Below are positions 52,276-61,323 of a stretch of DNA of 64,000 nt, piece by piece; positions within the stretch are counted from its first letter, which is position 1, and every line of letters begins with the position of its first letter. The stretch lies in NCBI GenBank assembly GCA_029860345.1, contig JAOUBJ010000001.1:259089-323088 (forward strand). The letters are read 5' to 3'. The notes under the pieces are model-generated. The model saw nothing but the letters and a program-made list of their open reading frames with translations, ran no database searches and was not told the origin of the DNA. Position numbers and translations under genes: made by a program. Source of the stretch: Candidatus Zixiibacteriota bacterium. Its GTDB lineage: Bacteria; Zixibacteria; MSB-5A5; GN15; FEB-12.

Positions 52276-55200
52276 CTAAGACGACTGCCGCTTGACCCGA
52301 AACTCGGCCATCGTGCAGTACAAGACCGGCACCAGGAAAACCGTGACCAGCACAACAGTCATACCGCCGAACGACGGGATGGCCATGGGCACCATGATAT
52401 CGGCCCCCTTGCCGGTCGAGGTAAGCACCGGGATAAGGGCCAGTATGGTCGTGCCGGCCGTCATCAGAGCGGGACGGATACGTCGCTTGCCGGCTATGAT
52501 GGTCGCTTCTCGAATGTCATGTACATTGTCCGGACGACGCTTGTCGAACACCTGCTCCAGGTAGGTCGATATTATCACGCCGTCGTCGGTAGCAATTCCA
52601 AACAAGGCCAGGAAGCCCACCCAAACTGCGACTGACAGGTTGTATGAACGCACCTGGAAGACCTCGCGGAGATCCACTCCGAACAGCGAGATGTCCATGA
52701 ACCAACCCTGACCATAGAGCCACAACATCAGGAATCCACCCGACCAGGCCACGAAGATACCTGAAAACACCAAAAGTGTGGTGGGTACTTTCTTGAACTG
52801 AAAATACAGAATCAGAAAGATCAGCATCAGGGCCAGCGGCAGCACCACCATGAGCTTCTTCTCCGAACGAATCTGGTTTTCATAGCTGCCGGCAAAAACG
52901 AAACTGACTCCGGCCGGGATTTCCAATTCACCGGAAGTGATCTTGCCGTCAAGATACTCACGAGCCGCTTCGACCACATCTACTTCGCCATAACCCGGCT
53001 TTTTGTCGAAGATGACATAGCCGACGAGAAATGTATCTTCGGACTTGATGACCATCGGTCCGCGCCGGAAAGTGATTTGCGCCAATTCTCTCAGTGGGAT
53101 TTGTGTGCCGTCCGGCGCACCTATCAGGATCTGTTCGAGCGATTCAATACTGTTTCGCAACTCACGCTGATATCGCACGCGCACCGCGTAGCGTTCGCGA
53201 CCCTCGACCGTCGTCGTCAGACGTTTGCCGCCGACCGCCACTTCGATAATGTTCTGCACCCGCTGAATGTGAATCCCGTAGCGTGCGATAGCCTCGCGGT
53301 CGATCTCAATCTCAAGGTACGGCTTACCCACGATACGATCGGCAACAACGGCGTCAGGTTCGACCGACGGCACCTCTTTGAGCAATCGCTCGATGTCGTA
53401 GCCGACCTTTTCGATTGTTTCCAAATCGGGTCCTTTGACCTTGACACCCATGGGCGCCCGCATGCCGGATTGCAGCATCACGATTCTCGCTGCGATAGGT
53501 TGCAGCTTGGGTGCATTGGTGGTCCCCGGTAGCCGGGCCGCTCTGGTCAGCTCTTTCCAGATGTCATCCGGCGAAGTGATATGGTCGCGCCATTGACGGT
53601 ATGGGCGTCCTTCCGGGTCCGGGATCGGTTCACCGAGATCATCAAGAACAAAGGCCTCGGTCTGGTGGTCGTACTTGAAGGTGATCACTCGCCCATCCTG
53701 ATCAAGGCGATACTCCGGTTTGTAGTTGATAACCGTTTCGACCATCGAGATCGGCGCCGGGTCCAAAGGAGATTCGACCCGTCCAATCTTGCCCACCACC
53801 GATTCGACCTCGGGAATATTGGCGAACGCCTTGTCCTGATGTTGCAGGACATCCATCGCTTCCCCAATCGAGGCGTGGGGCATGGTGGTCGGCATGAAGA
53901 GGAAGGAACCTTCGTCAAGGTCCGGCATGAACTCCTTGCCCAGCCCGGGGAACATGTGGTTGACACTGGTATAAACCGACGTTGAGCGGACAAAGTCCGG
54001 CATGAATCCGAACAAACGGTCAAATCCAAGCCAGATCGACAAACCCAGGAACACAAGCAGCGTTGGCAGGGCCAAAAACAACAGCTTGTTATCAAGACAC
54101 CATCTCAGGATCGGTTCATAGAAGTGTTGCAGCAGCCACAACAGAAAGAGAATACCGCCAAGCAATACGACTACGAACAGATAGTTGGTCACGCTGCCGG
54201 CTTCCAGGCCCAGCGGCATCCAATGACCGGCCAGTACACCGGCTACGATGAGGACGATCACGTAGTTGATCCAATGGGGTAGTCGTTCACGAAGCCGCTC
54301 TGGGATTTTCGTTCTGAATTGAAAGTAGGCGGTTGCTACCAACAGAGCCAAAGCCGACAGATACATCGACCAGACCAATGCCGTAACACCCGCGATCAAG
54401 AGAATCAATGGTAACAACCTGGTCAGCCATCCCCACCGACGGCGTTTGAACAACAGGTGCGCCAGAGGTGGAATAATCGTCAAGGCAACCACAACCGAAG
54501 CCAACAAAGCAAACGTCTTTGTGTAAGCCAGCGGTTTGAACAGTTTACCTTCGGCAGCTTCCATGGTGAAGACCGGCAAGAAGGATACCACCGTGGTGGC
54601 GATAGCCGTAAGCACGGCGCCGCCGACTTCCGACGCACCCTGGAAGATAACATCCCGCGAGCGAGCACCCGGTGGGGCGGCGTCGAGATGCTTGAGGACA
54701 TTCTCGGTCACAACTACCCCCATGTCGACAATCGTCCCAATGGCAATGGCTATCCCCGACAGCGCTACGATGTTGGCGTCGATCTTGAACAGTTTCATGG
54801 CGATGAAGACCATCAGCACGGTCAGCGGCAGCATGCCTGAAATCAAGAGCGAGCTGCGCAGGTGCATGACCATTATTATGACGACTATGATAGTCACCAG
54901 AATCTCGTCCACCAGGGCGGTGTTGAGTGTCCCCAGGGTCTCGTAGATCAAGCCGGAGCGATCATAGAACGGCACGATCTTAATCTGCGAGACGGTGCCG
55001 TCCTCAAGAGTCTTCTTGGGCAGTCCCGGGGATATTTCCAGAATCTTCTTTTTTACATTCTTGATCGCAGCCAGCGGGTTCTCACCATAGCGCACGACCA
55101 CCACACCGCCGACCGCCTCGGCGCCGCCTTTGTCCAGGGCGCCGCGTCGCATGGCCGGACCCAGTGACACGTTGGCTACATCTTTGATGCGTACCGGCCT

Positions 55201-56055
55201 TGATGATACTTGTTTGATGACCGAGTTTTCGATGTCGTCCAGGTCCTCAATGAAGCCTATCCCGCGCACCACGTATTCGACCGCGTTGATCTCAATCGTC
55301 CGGGCGCCGACATCGACGTTGGACATCTTGACGGCGCTGAACAGTTCGGTCAGGGTCACGCCGTGCGCTCGCAAAGCATCGGGATTGACGTCGATCTGGT
55401 ATTCCTGCACGAAACCGCCGACCGATGCAACCTCGGCCACCCCATCGGCCGCCTGCAAAGCGTACCGCACCGTCCAGTCCTGAATGGACCGAAGTTCGTG
55501 CAGGTCCCAGCCGCCGGTGGGACGGCCCTTTTGGTCGCGACCTTCGAGGGTGTACCAAAAGACTTGCCCCAGCGCCGTAGCATCGGGACCAATGGTGGCC
55601 TGTACACCGGGTGGCAGGGTACCGGGCGGGAGTGAGTTCAGTTTTTCCAACAGACGCGACCGCGACCAATAGAACTCGACATCCTCTTTGAAAATCACAT
55701 AGACAGACGAGAAGCCGAAGAAGGAATAGCTGCGGATTGTTTTGACACCGGGGATACCAAGCAACGAAACGGTCAGTGGATAAGTGATCTGGTCTTCGAT
55801 GTCCTGCGGCGAACGACCCATCCAAGGTGTAAAGACAATCTGCTGGTTTTCGCCGATGTCGGGGATGGCATCGACCGGCACCGGGTTGCGGGGCAAGCCG
55901 CCAATCTCCCAGTCGAACGGCGCCGAAAGGAGGCCCCATCCGATGAAGGCCAGGGCCACCATGATAACAACCAGCTTGTTGTCCAGACAATAGGCAATGA
56001 CTTTGTCAAGGACGGATCGCGCGGGTAGCGTGGGTTGCTGGGAGGACTGGTTCAT
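52276..56055 (-). CDS. Heavy-metal RND efflux pump (CusA/CzcA family, long form)
   Basis: This 1259-residue inner-membrane pump contains the HME-RND signatures: an N-terminal helix, NQQIVFTPWMGRSPQDIEDQITYPL, GIAIAIGTIVDMGVVVTENVLKHL (helix 4 with the proton-relay Asp) and GIATDDGVIISTYLEQVF. It is about 200 residues longer than E. coli CusA because of an extra multi-helix insert (about residues 535-665) after helix 6. Of the methionines proposed to bind Cu(I) in CusA, only RIVMLQSGM matches the first; the other two positions read differently (YGIHIQ and LIGAPDG). The metal may therefore not be copper. It is co-transcribed with the adaptor 6 bp upstream. Confidence 0.88.
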   Translation of the reverse strand: MNQSSQQPTLPARSVLDKVIAYCLDNKLVVIMVALAFIGWGLLSAPFDWEIGGLPRNPVPVDAIPDIGENQQIVFTPWMGRSPQDIEDQITYPLTVSLLGIPGVKTIRSYSFFGFSSVYVIFKEDVEFYWSRSRLLEKLNSLPPGTLPPGVQATIGPDATALGQVFWYTLEGRDQKGRPTGGWDLHELRSIQDWTVRYALQAADGVAEVASVGGFVQEYQIDVNPDALRAHGVTLTELFSAVKMSNVDVGARTIEINAVEYVVRGIGFIEDLDDIENSVIKQVSSRPVRIKDVANVSLGPAMRRGALDKGGAEAVGGVVVVRYGENPLAAIKNVKKKILEISPGLPKKTLEDGTVSQIKIVPFYDRSGLIYETLGTLNTALVDEILVTIIVVIIMVMHLRSSLLISGMLPLTVLMVFIAMKLFKIDANIVALSGIAIAIGTIVDMGVVVTENVLKHLDAAPPGARSRDVIFQGASEVGGAVLTAIATTVVSFLPVFTMEAAEGKLFKPLAYTKTFALLASVVVALTIIPPLAHLLFKRRRWGWLTRLLPLILLIAGVTALVWSMYLSALALLVATAYFQFRTKIPERLRERLPHWINYVIVLIVAGVLAGHWMPLGLEAGSVTNYLFVVVLLGGILFLLWLLQHFYEPILRWCLDNKLLFLALPTLLVFLGLSIWLGFDRLFGFMPDFVRSTSVYTSVNHMFPGLGKEFMPDLDEGSFLFMPTTMPHASIGEAMDVLQHQDKAFANIPEVESVVGKIGRVESPLDPAPISMVETVINYKPEYRLDQDGRVITFKYDHQTEAFVLDDLGEPIPDPEGRPYRQWRDHITSPDDIWKELTRAARLPGTTNAPKLQPIAARIVMLQSGMRAPMGVKVKGPDLETIEKVGYDIERLLKEVPSVEPDAVVADRIVGKPYLEIEIDREAIARYGIHIQRVQNIIEVAVGGKRLTTTVEGRERYAVRVRYQRELRNSIESLEQILIGAPDGTQIPLRELAQITFRRGPMVIKSEDTFLVGYVIFDKKPGYGEVDVVEAAREYLDGKITSGELEIPAGVSFVFAGSYENQIRSEKKLMVVLPLALMLIFLILYFQFKKVPTTLLVFSGIFVAWSGGFLMLWLYGQGWFMDISLFGVDLREVFQVRSYNLSVAVWVGFLALFGIATDDGVIISTYLEQVFDKRRPDNVHDIREATIIAGKRRIRPALMTAGTTILALIPVLTSTGKGADIMVPMAIPSFGGMTVVLVTVFLVPVLYCTMAEFRVKRQSS

Positions 56056-56061
56056 GTCGAC

Positions 56062-57975
56062 TTAGTTTCCTGCGTCGGTCGAAGCCATGCGGTCCTGGAT
56101 TTCACCACAACGAAGCATCATGTCGCCGAAGTATGGGTTGTTGATGATGCTGTCGGTTTGCAGCCAGTGCGCCCCTTTGTTGTCGAAGGCCATGGGGCAG
56201 AAAGCCAGATAGTATGTTCTGTCACCGGCATGACCAAAACGTTTATGCAGATCGATCATGCCATAAGACACTTTTTCAAACGATGTTCGCAGGGTTTCGA
56301 TGTCCTGCCCACCGGCGGCGGCCATGGCCGGACGAAAGACATTGGACGAATGTTCCGCCCACGGCATTCCGGCCGCCCCTTTGAACAGTGTTGCATCGAC
56401 TGCGTCCAGGGCATCGATAAGTCCTGACACGGCCGTCACTGCGGCCTCCAAATCATCGGCGGCCAAGGCCTCCTGGAAACGGAAGTAGGCATCGTAGGAG
56501 GGTGTGAGAGCGCTGACCGCCTCGTGCGAGAGATCAAGCGGCTCGTCGTCGGCTTCGTCTGCGACTGCCGCCAGGCGGCTGCCGACATCGGAAGGATCGG
56601 GTTCATTGGTGCTATCATCAGGCGACATCATGCTCGGTTTGGCACGTATCTGTAGTTCTGCATCGATCTTAAAAGCACCGTTGACCACCACTCGTTCACC
56701 CTCAGAGAGTCCATCTTTGACGATGTAATAGTCACCGGCTCGCGGTCCCAATAGGACGATGCGACCTTCGAACAAGCGGTCGTCATCCTGCGGCAATTCG
56801 ACGTAAACAACGGCCCGCTTACCGGTAACCAGCGGCGCCGTGGCCGGGATCAACAACGGCGCTGTGGCTGAGGCAACCCCGTCGGCAGTGGTCACTCGGC
56901 CGGCTGAGTCAAGCATGGACCGGACGACAGACTGGGTAAACATGTCCGGTTTGAGCCGTCCGCGACTGTTGTCGACTTCGGCCCGGATGCGCGCTGTGCG
57001 CGCCTTGCTGTCGATAATGGGGTCGATAAAAGTAATGACGGCTTCAAACTGCTCACCCGGGAACGAGCGCGCGGTAAACGTAACAGTTTGACCGACGGTC
57101 AGCCATTGTAGATCGGTCTCGTAGGCGTCGAGAATCAGCCAGAGTTTTGACAGGTCGACAATTGTGAAAAGCTGCGTCCCCGGCTTGACGTACATTCCCT
57201 CCAGCGCATCTTTCCTGATCACGATTCCTGAGGCCGGTGAGTAGACCGTAATGTGATCCACAGGCACATCGGACGATTCGATTTGTTCGATCTGATCGGC
57301 CCCCAGTCCATATAACCTGAGTTTCTCGCGGGCCGCTTTCAACGTCGCCTTGGCTGTGGACCGCGTGAGTTCGCCGGTCGACTCTTTTGCCACCACTCGG
57401 GCGGCCTGGATCAACTCCTCCTGGGCCGAGAGCAGCGCCGGTGAGTACAGTGACACCATGGGCTCACCCTGTTTGACTTCGGCGCCGGTATAATCGATGT
57501 GTAACTTGTCCAGACGTCCGGCCACCCAAGCGGTGATGTATGACATGCGTGTTTCGTCATAGGCCAGCCGCCCGTACATGCGGACCTCTGTTTCGGCAAA
57601 GGCGCGCTTGACCGGTTCCGTTCGTATCCGCGCCAGTAGGGCGGCGTTGTCGGTCAGGCGCAACTGATTAGGCTCCACCGTGCCCTGGTCGCCGGTCTCG
57701 ACGGGAATCAGATCCATGAAACAGATAGGGCACTTACCCTGCTTGGGCAGTTGTATCTGCGGATGCATGGAACAAGTCCAAACAGACGGCTGCTCTTCGG
57801 CATGATCGTGGGAAGCTTGGCCCGAGGCGCCGGTGGTGGCGGAATCATCGCTTGAGGATATCATCCACCCGACCACGAAGGCGGCTGCAATTATGGCAAG
57901 AAAAGCCACCAGCCCCGGTCCGCCGCGCGGGATGAACCCGAACCATCGGTTGCTCTGACTTTGCGAGTCGGTCAT
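56062..57975 (-). CDS. RND periplasmic adaptor (CusB family) with metal-binding and DUF3347 domains
   Basis: A membrane anchor (about 20-41 from this ATG) is followed by a heavy-metal-binding domain (WTCSMHPQIQLPKQGKCPIC). Next comes the CusB-type hairpin, lipoyl and barrel region (about 100-430) and a C-terminal DUF3347 domain (about 480-635; ALTPSYDAYFRFQEALAADD). The adaptor links the RND pump to the TolC-like channel and can deliver metal to it. An in-frame TTG at 57999 is the alternative start; neither start has a strong ribosome binding site. It lies 6 bp before the pump gene. Confidence 0.88.
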   Translation of the reverse strand: MTDSQSQSNRWFGFIPRGGPGLVAFLAIIAAAFVVGWMISSSDDSATTGASGQASHDHAEEQPSVWTCSMHPQIQLPKQGKCPICFMDLIPVETGDQGTVEPNQLRLTDNAALLARIRTEPVKRAFAETEVRMYGRLAYDETRMSYITAWVAGRLDKLHIDYTGAEVKQGEPMVSLYSPALLSAQEELIQAARVVAKESTGELTRSTAKATLKAAREKLRLYGLGADQIEQIESSDVPVDHITVYSPASGIVIRKDALEGMYVKPGTQLFTIVDLSKLWLILDAYETDLQWLTVGQTVTFTARSFPGEQFEAVITFIDPIIDSKARTARIRAEVDNSRGRLKPDMFTQSVVRSMLDSAGRVTTADGVASATAPLLIPATAPLVTGKRAVVYVELPQDDDRLFEGRIVLLGPRAGDYYIVKDGLSEGERVVVNGAFKIDAELQIRAKPSMMSPDDSTNEPDPSDVGSRLAAVADEADDEPLDLSHEAVSALTPSYDAYFRFQEALAADDLEAAVTAVSGLIDALDAVDATLFKGAAGMPWAEHSSNVFRPAMAAAGGQDIETLRTSFEKVSYGMIDLHKRFGHAGDRTYYLAFCPMAFDNKGAHWLQTDSIINNPYFGDMMLRCGEIQDRMASTDAGN

Positions 57976-58002
57976 AGATTCACCAACTTCGTCACTCAAC
58001 TC

Positions 58003-58530
58003 TTAGTGTCCACCGCCGTGACCGTGGCCGGAGTGATCGTGGTCCTTGTCGTGGTCGTGATCGTGTTTCCCTTCTTCGGCTTCGGACTTCTCGGCCGGTT
58101 TGTCCAGAGCAGCCAGGAATTTCTTGGGGTCCTTTTCAAACATCGGAATGCAACCCTCGCAGCAAAGATACACGCGGCGACCTTCATAATCTGTGTACGC
58201 TTTGCCTTTTTTCAACTCTTCGCCGGAGACCGGGCATTTGGTCTGGATGTTCTCAAAGAGAACGCCTTCGGCCGCCGCCTTCTTGAAATACTTGTCGGGG
58301 TCCTTCTTTAGGGGCGAACCACATCCGGCACAGCAATGGTAGACTCGCTGTCCCTGGATGTCGGTATAGACGGTGGAATCGATCTTGCCGCCCATCACAG
58401 GACAATGGGTTTGGTTTTTCAGCGTGACTTCTTTCGCTTTTTCGACAGGCGTAGCTTCTTCGCCGGCCATCGCTACCGATACCATCAGCAGCAGGGCCAT
58501 CATGGTTGCAAAAAAGATGCGTGTGAACAT
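58003..58530 (-). CDS. Secreted YHS-type metal protein with two cysteine motifs and His-rich tail
   Basis: From the ATG at 58530 (GGAGA site) the protein has 175 residues with a signal peptide (about 1-22). Two YHS/TRASH-like repeats each carry Cys pairs: CPVMGG...CCAGC and CPVSGEE...CCEGC, spaced as in metal-binding YHS domains. The last 20 residues are dense in His and Asp (HDHDHDKDHDHS). It is likely a periplasmic metal chaperone or sponge serving the efflux pump, by analogy with CusF, though unrelated to it. It sits between the channel and adaptor genes. Confidence 0.8.
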   Translation of the reverse strand: MFTRIFFATMMALLLMVSVAMAGEEATPVEKAKEVTLKNQTHCPVMGGKIDSTVYTDIQGQRVYHCCAGCGSPLKKDPDKYFKKAAAEGVLFENIQTKCPVSGEELKKGKAYTDYEGRRVYLCCEGCIPMFEKDPKKFLAALDKPAEKSEAEEGKHDHDHDKDHDHSGHGHGGGH

Positions 58531-58561
58531 TTTGGTTCTCCTTCGTTGCGGGTACTTATAG

Positions 58562-59953
58562 TTAATCATTTGATTCGTATCCCATTAGCATCATCAGTTG
58601 GGCCTCCTTGACGGCCGCTGTTACCAATGCTTTGTCTTTGGCAAGTTGGAATCTAAGCAACTGGCGCTGCGCCTGCAAGAGAGTAAGAAAATCACTCTCC
58701 CCTGCCTGGTAGGCGGTGAAGGTGGCTTTGAGCAGTTGTTCGGTCCGCGGAATTAGTTGGTCGGAGTATAGCGCCAGTTGCCTGCGGCCGTCGCGGTACT
58801 CATGCATGATCCTACTGACCAACACGGCCAGGCGGTCGGCAGCGTCCTCTCGATGGTACTGGGCCGCACGGTAGCGAGCCTGCGCCTCTTTCTTTTTTGA
58901 TTCGTTCTGCCCAAACCAGAGCGGAAGGTTGACTGATGCGCTGAGCATCCAGGGGTCCTTACCGCTTTCTTCCATCATCGGATTATCGGCCTCGCCGGTC
59001 ACAAGGTAGGTCAGGCCGAGGTTGAAATCGGGGTAGCTTGTTTTAGAGGCCAGGCGTTTTCCGGCTTGTTCTTTTTCGATCAAGTGTTGCAGCGCCTTCA
59101 GGTCGGGATTGTTGGCCAGCATCTGTGCAGTCACGCTGTCTTCATCGAACGATCTTAACGAAAGCAACGGTCGACCGGGCCAGGGAAGTTCGACATATTC
59201 AGACAAGTTCAGTTCGGCCATGAGGACGGCGGCGGTTGTTCTTTTTTTGTCCGACAGTCCGGCCAGGCGATCCTCAAGGAGTCCCAATTCGACCTGCGCC
59301 TTGATCAGATCGGGATGCTTTTGTAGGCCCACAGTATAGCGAGCTCGCACGACCGACTCCCAAAACCTGAGCAGTTCCACGTTTTCCCGGGTTAACTCAG
59401 TCTGGCGACCGAGAAGGTAGAATTGATGGTATGCTTTCTTCACCCGGTAGATCACGCTTAACCGCTCAGCCTGAAAACGGCTGTAAGCCGAGTGAGCAGC
59501 CTGGAGGGCCATATCGTTTTTGGCGTCAAGTTTGCCCGGCCATTTAAGACCCTGCGACAGGCTGAGCCGCTGCTCTTGTGGTCCTACGCGAGTTTCGACA
59601 TTCTCGACAAAGTAAGCCCACGAGAACTTCGGGTCGGCCCAGGCACCGGCGTAACCCAACTTTTCGACGGCGGCCTTGAACTTGTAAAAGGCGGCTCGCA
59701 GACTGTTGTTGTTCAGTTGGGCGATCAGTAGGTATTTGTCGAGGTCAGCCGGGGCACCCGGTTCGAGAGTCGCCCCGTCTTTTCCCTGATAGCCCAGCTC
59801 CAGTTGGCGGACCATGGCATTCAGGTCATCCCGCTGGGAGGCATCCACGCTGGTGAGTCCTGTGGCCCCAAGAGTCATCAAAAGGGTCAGCAGACCGGCC
59901 ATGCTCAGTTGGCGGCGTCTAGAACTCGTAATATGTCGAATGGCAGTTTTCAT
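58562..59953 (-). CDS. TolC-family outer-membrane efflux channel
   Basis: A 463-residue outer-membrane factor with a signal peptide (ending about residue 37, TSVDAS) and two OEP repeats of long helices. Text such as VKKAYHQFYLLGRQTELTRENVELLRFWESVVRARYTVGLQKHPDLIKAQVELG is typical. It forms the exit duct of a tripartite RND pump with the next three genes. It leads the operon. I start at the ATG at 59953; the in-frame GTG at 59962 is less likely. The leader from the predicted sigma-54 start is about 19 bases. Confidence 0.85.
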   Translation of the reverse strand: MKTAIRHITSSRRRQLSMAGLLTLLMTLGATGLTSVDASQRDDLNAMVRQLELGYQGKDGATLEPGAPADLDKYLLIAQLNNNSLRAAFYKFKAAVEKLGYAGAWADPKFSWAYFVENVETRVGPQEQRLSLSQGLKWPGKLDAKNDMALQAAHSAYSRFQAERLSVIYRVKKAYHQFYLLGRQTELTRENVELLRFWESVVRARYTVGLQKHPDLIKAQVELGLLEDRLAGLSDKKRTTAAVLMAELNLSEYVELPWPGRPLLSLRSFDEDSVTAQMLANNPDLKALQHLIEKEQAGKRLASKTSYPDFNLGLTYLVTGEADNPMMEESGKDPWMLSASVNLPLWFGQNESKKKEAQARYRAAQYHREDAADRLAVLVSRIMHEYRDGRRQLALYSDQLIPRTEQLLKATFTAYQAGESDFLTLLQAQRQLLRFQLAKDKALVTAAVKEAQLMMLMGYESND

Positions 59954-59967
59954 GTTCTTCACTATCT

Positions 59968-59980
59968 TACACCTGGTGTA
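59968..59980. promoter_or_regulatory. Palindrome at the efflux promoter
   Basis: TACACCTGGTGTA is an inverted repeat with 6-bp arms, overlapping the predicted transcription start. It may be an operator for a repressor or part of the 5' leader. Confidence 0.4.
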
Positions 59981-59982
59981 TA

Positions 59983-59998
59983 GTCAAGTTTCGTGCCA
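59983..59998 (-). promoter_or_regulatory. Sigma-54-type -24/-12 promoter of the metal efflux operon
   Basis: On the minus strand TGGCAC (59998-59993), GAAAC and TTGAC (59987-59983) fit TGGCAC-N5-TTGCA except that the -12 GC is GA. The start would be near 59972. A sigma-54 activator gene pair is divergent, which supports this reading. The same TTGACT could be a -35 box with TAGTGA 17 bp on, but that would start transcription at the start codon itself. Confidence 0.55.
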
Positions 59999-60077
59999 GG
60001 TCGATCTTATCTCAATAAGTGTTAATTGGACAACATGTTAGTCAGACGGGGGCAAATCCGCAAATAAAATAACCAAT

Positions 60078-60126
60078 AATATTGTTGAATTATTGAGAAT
60101 ATTGTTTGATTCAAGTTGAGAATATT
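60078..60126. promoter_or_regulatory. Candidate activator sites upstream of the efflux promoter
   Basis: Three AATATT cores at 60078-60083, 60098-60103 and 60121-60126 are 20 and 23 bp apart, close to two helical turns. The second and third lie in exact TTGAGAATATT direct repeats. They fall about 105-155 bases upstream of the predicted sigma-54 start, a usual place for NtrC-type activators, and between the two divergent operons. Confidence 0.5.
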
Positions 60127-60226
60127 ATTGATTAGTGGAGAATTAGAACGTATAAGGTAAGCATGACTGGTGATAAGCTACGGCACCACAAGCGTTAAGC
60201 TTCTCCATCGGGGAGCTTGCAGAAAA

Positions 60227-60242
60227 GGGCACGGTTCCTGCT
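60227..60242 (+). promoter_or_regulatory. Weaker sigma-54-like element before the sensor gene
   Basis: GGGCAC-GGTTC-CTGCT keeps the GG and GC dinucleotides ten bases apart, as in -24/-12 promoters. The start near 60253 would leave only six bases before the ATG, so the element may be fortuitous or the real start codon may lie downstream. Confidence 0.3.
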
Positions 60243-60258
60243 ATGGGGTTAGGTCGGT

Positions 60259-61323
60259 ATGAGCATGACAGTGACAACTGATAACAAGGTCAAGATTGTG
60301 TCGGTGGCCGGGCTGATCGGCCTGACCGTCGGCATTCACTACGGATGGCTGCTGGAGCCTCTGTTTGGCGAGTCGCATTGGATACATGCCATCCACGGCC
60401 GATTCTGCTACATCCCAATCGTGGTCGCGGCTACTTTTTTTGGAATGCGCGGTGGGCTTTGGGCGGCGGCGGCCATTAGCGCACTGGTAATGCCGTTTGT
60501 TCTTTCCGGTGAACATACCGACCACAACTTAGCCGGCGAGATTGTAGAAATCCTGTTCTATTTCGCCATCGCCATCCTTACCGGCGCCTTGACCGACCGT
60601 GAACGGATTTCACGTCGCCGCCACGAGCAGGCACAACTGCAACTGGAGAGGTCACACAAACTCTCCATGGTGGGACGAATGGCCGCCGGTGTGGCCCACG
60701 AAATCAAAAACCCGCTGGCTTCGATAAAGGGGGGCGTGGAGATTATTTGCTCGGACAGCACCGGCAACGATGAACGTCAGGAATTCCGAGATATCGTGGG
60801 CAGCGAAATCAAGCGAATCGACGGCACCGTCCAGGAGTTTTTGGATTTTGCCCGACCGCGAGAAAGCCAGCCGGAGGAAATTGATTTGTCGGAGGTGGTT
60901 GCCGCCGGTGTCAGACAGATTGAGAGTCAGGCATCGAGCGCTGGTGTCACTGTCGCACATATATCGGGCAGTGGAGTCGTCGTTTCTGCCGACCGTGAGA
61001 AGATCCATCAGGTGCTGCTCAACCTTTTGCTCAACGCCATTGATGCTTCCGTCAAAGGTGGAAAGATCAATGTTAACGTATCCGCCGTCAACGACAGCGC
61101 GGCCACCATGACCGTGCGGGATTTTGGACAAGGGGTAAACTCAGCCGACTCAGAACGGATTTTCGAACCGTTCTACACCAGCAAAACCAAAGGCTCGGGG
61201 CTCGGGCTGGCTATCGTGAAGTCGATCGTTGAGAGTCATCAGGGCACGGTCGAGTTGGGAACGGTTTCGGGACCGGGTGCGCTTTTTCGAGTTACCCTGC
61301 CGCTGAGCAAGGTGAACCGATGA
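60259..61323 (+). CDS. Membrane sensor histidine kinase of an NtrB/ZraS type
   Basis: The 354-residue protein has hydrophobic segments in the first 115 residues (VKIVSVAGLIGLTVGIHYGW, IPIVVAATFFGM, ILFYFAIAILTGAL). The kinase core follows: H box AAGVAHEIKNPLASI, N box LLNLLLNAIDAS, G boxes DFGQGV and GSGLGLAIVKSI. It has no PAS or large periplasmic domain, so the signal may be sensed within the membrane or by contact. Its stop overlaps the ATG of the regulator (ATGA). Divergence from the metal efflux operon suggests metal or envelope stress as the signal, by analogy with ZraSR. Confidence 0.85.
   Translation: MSMTVTTDNKVKIVSVAGLIGLTVGIHYGWLLEPLFGESHWIHAIHGRFCYIPIVVAATFFGMRGGLWAAAAISALVMPFVLSGEHTDHNLAGEIVEILFYFAIAILTGALTDRERISRRRHEQAQLQLERSHKLSMVGRMAAGVAHEIKNPLASIKGGVEIICSDSTGNDERQEFRDIVGSEIKRIDGTVQEFLDFARPRESQPEEIDLSEVVAAGVRQIESQASSAGVTVAHISGSGVVVSADREKIHQVLLNLLLNAIDASVKGGKINVNVSAVNDSAATMTVRDFGQGVNSADSERIFEPFYTSKTKGSGLGLAIVKSIVESHQGTVELGTVSGPGALFRVTLPLSKVNR

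Noticed and set aside
59959-59987. Sigma-70 promoter TTGACT-N17-TAGTGA for the efflux operon
   Set aside because: It would start transcription at the start codon, whereas the overlapping -24/-12 element gives a normal leader and matches the divergent sigma-54 regulator.
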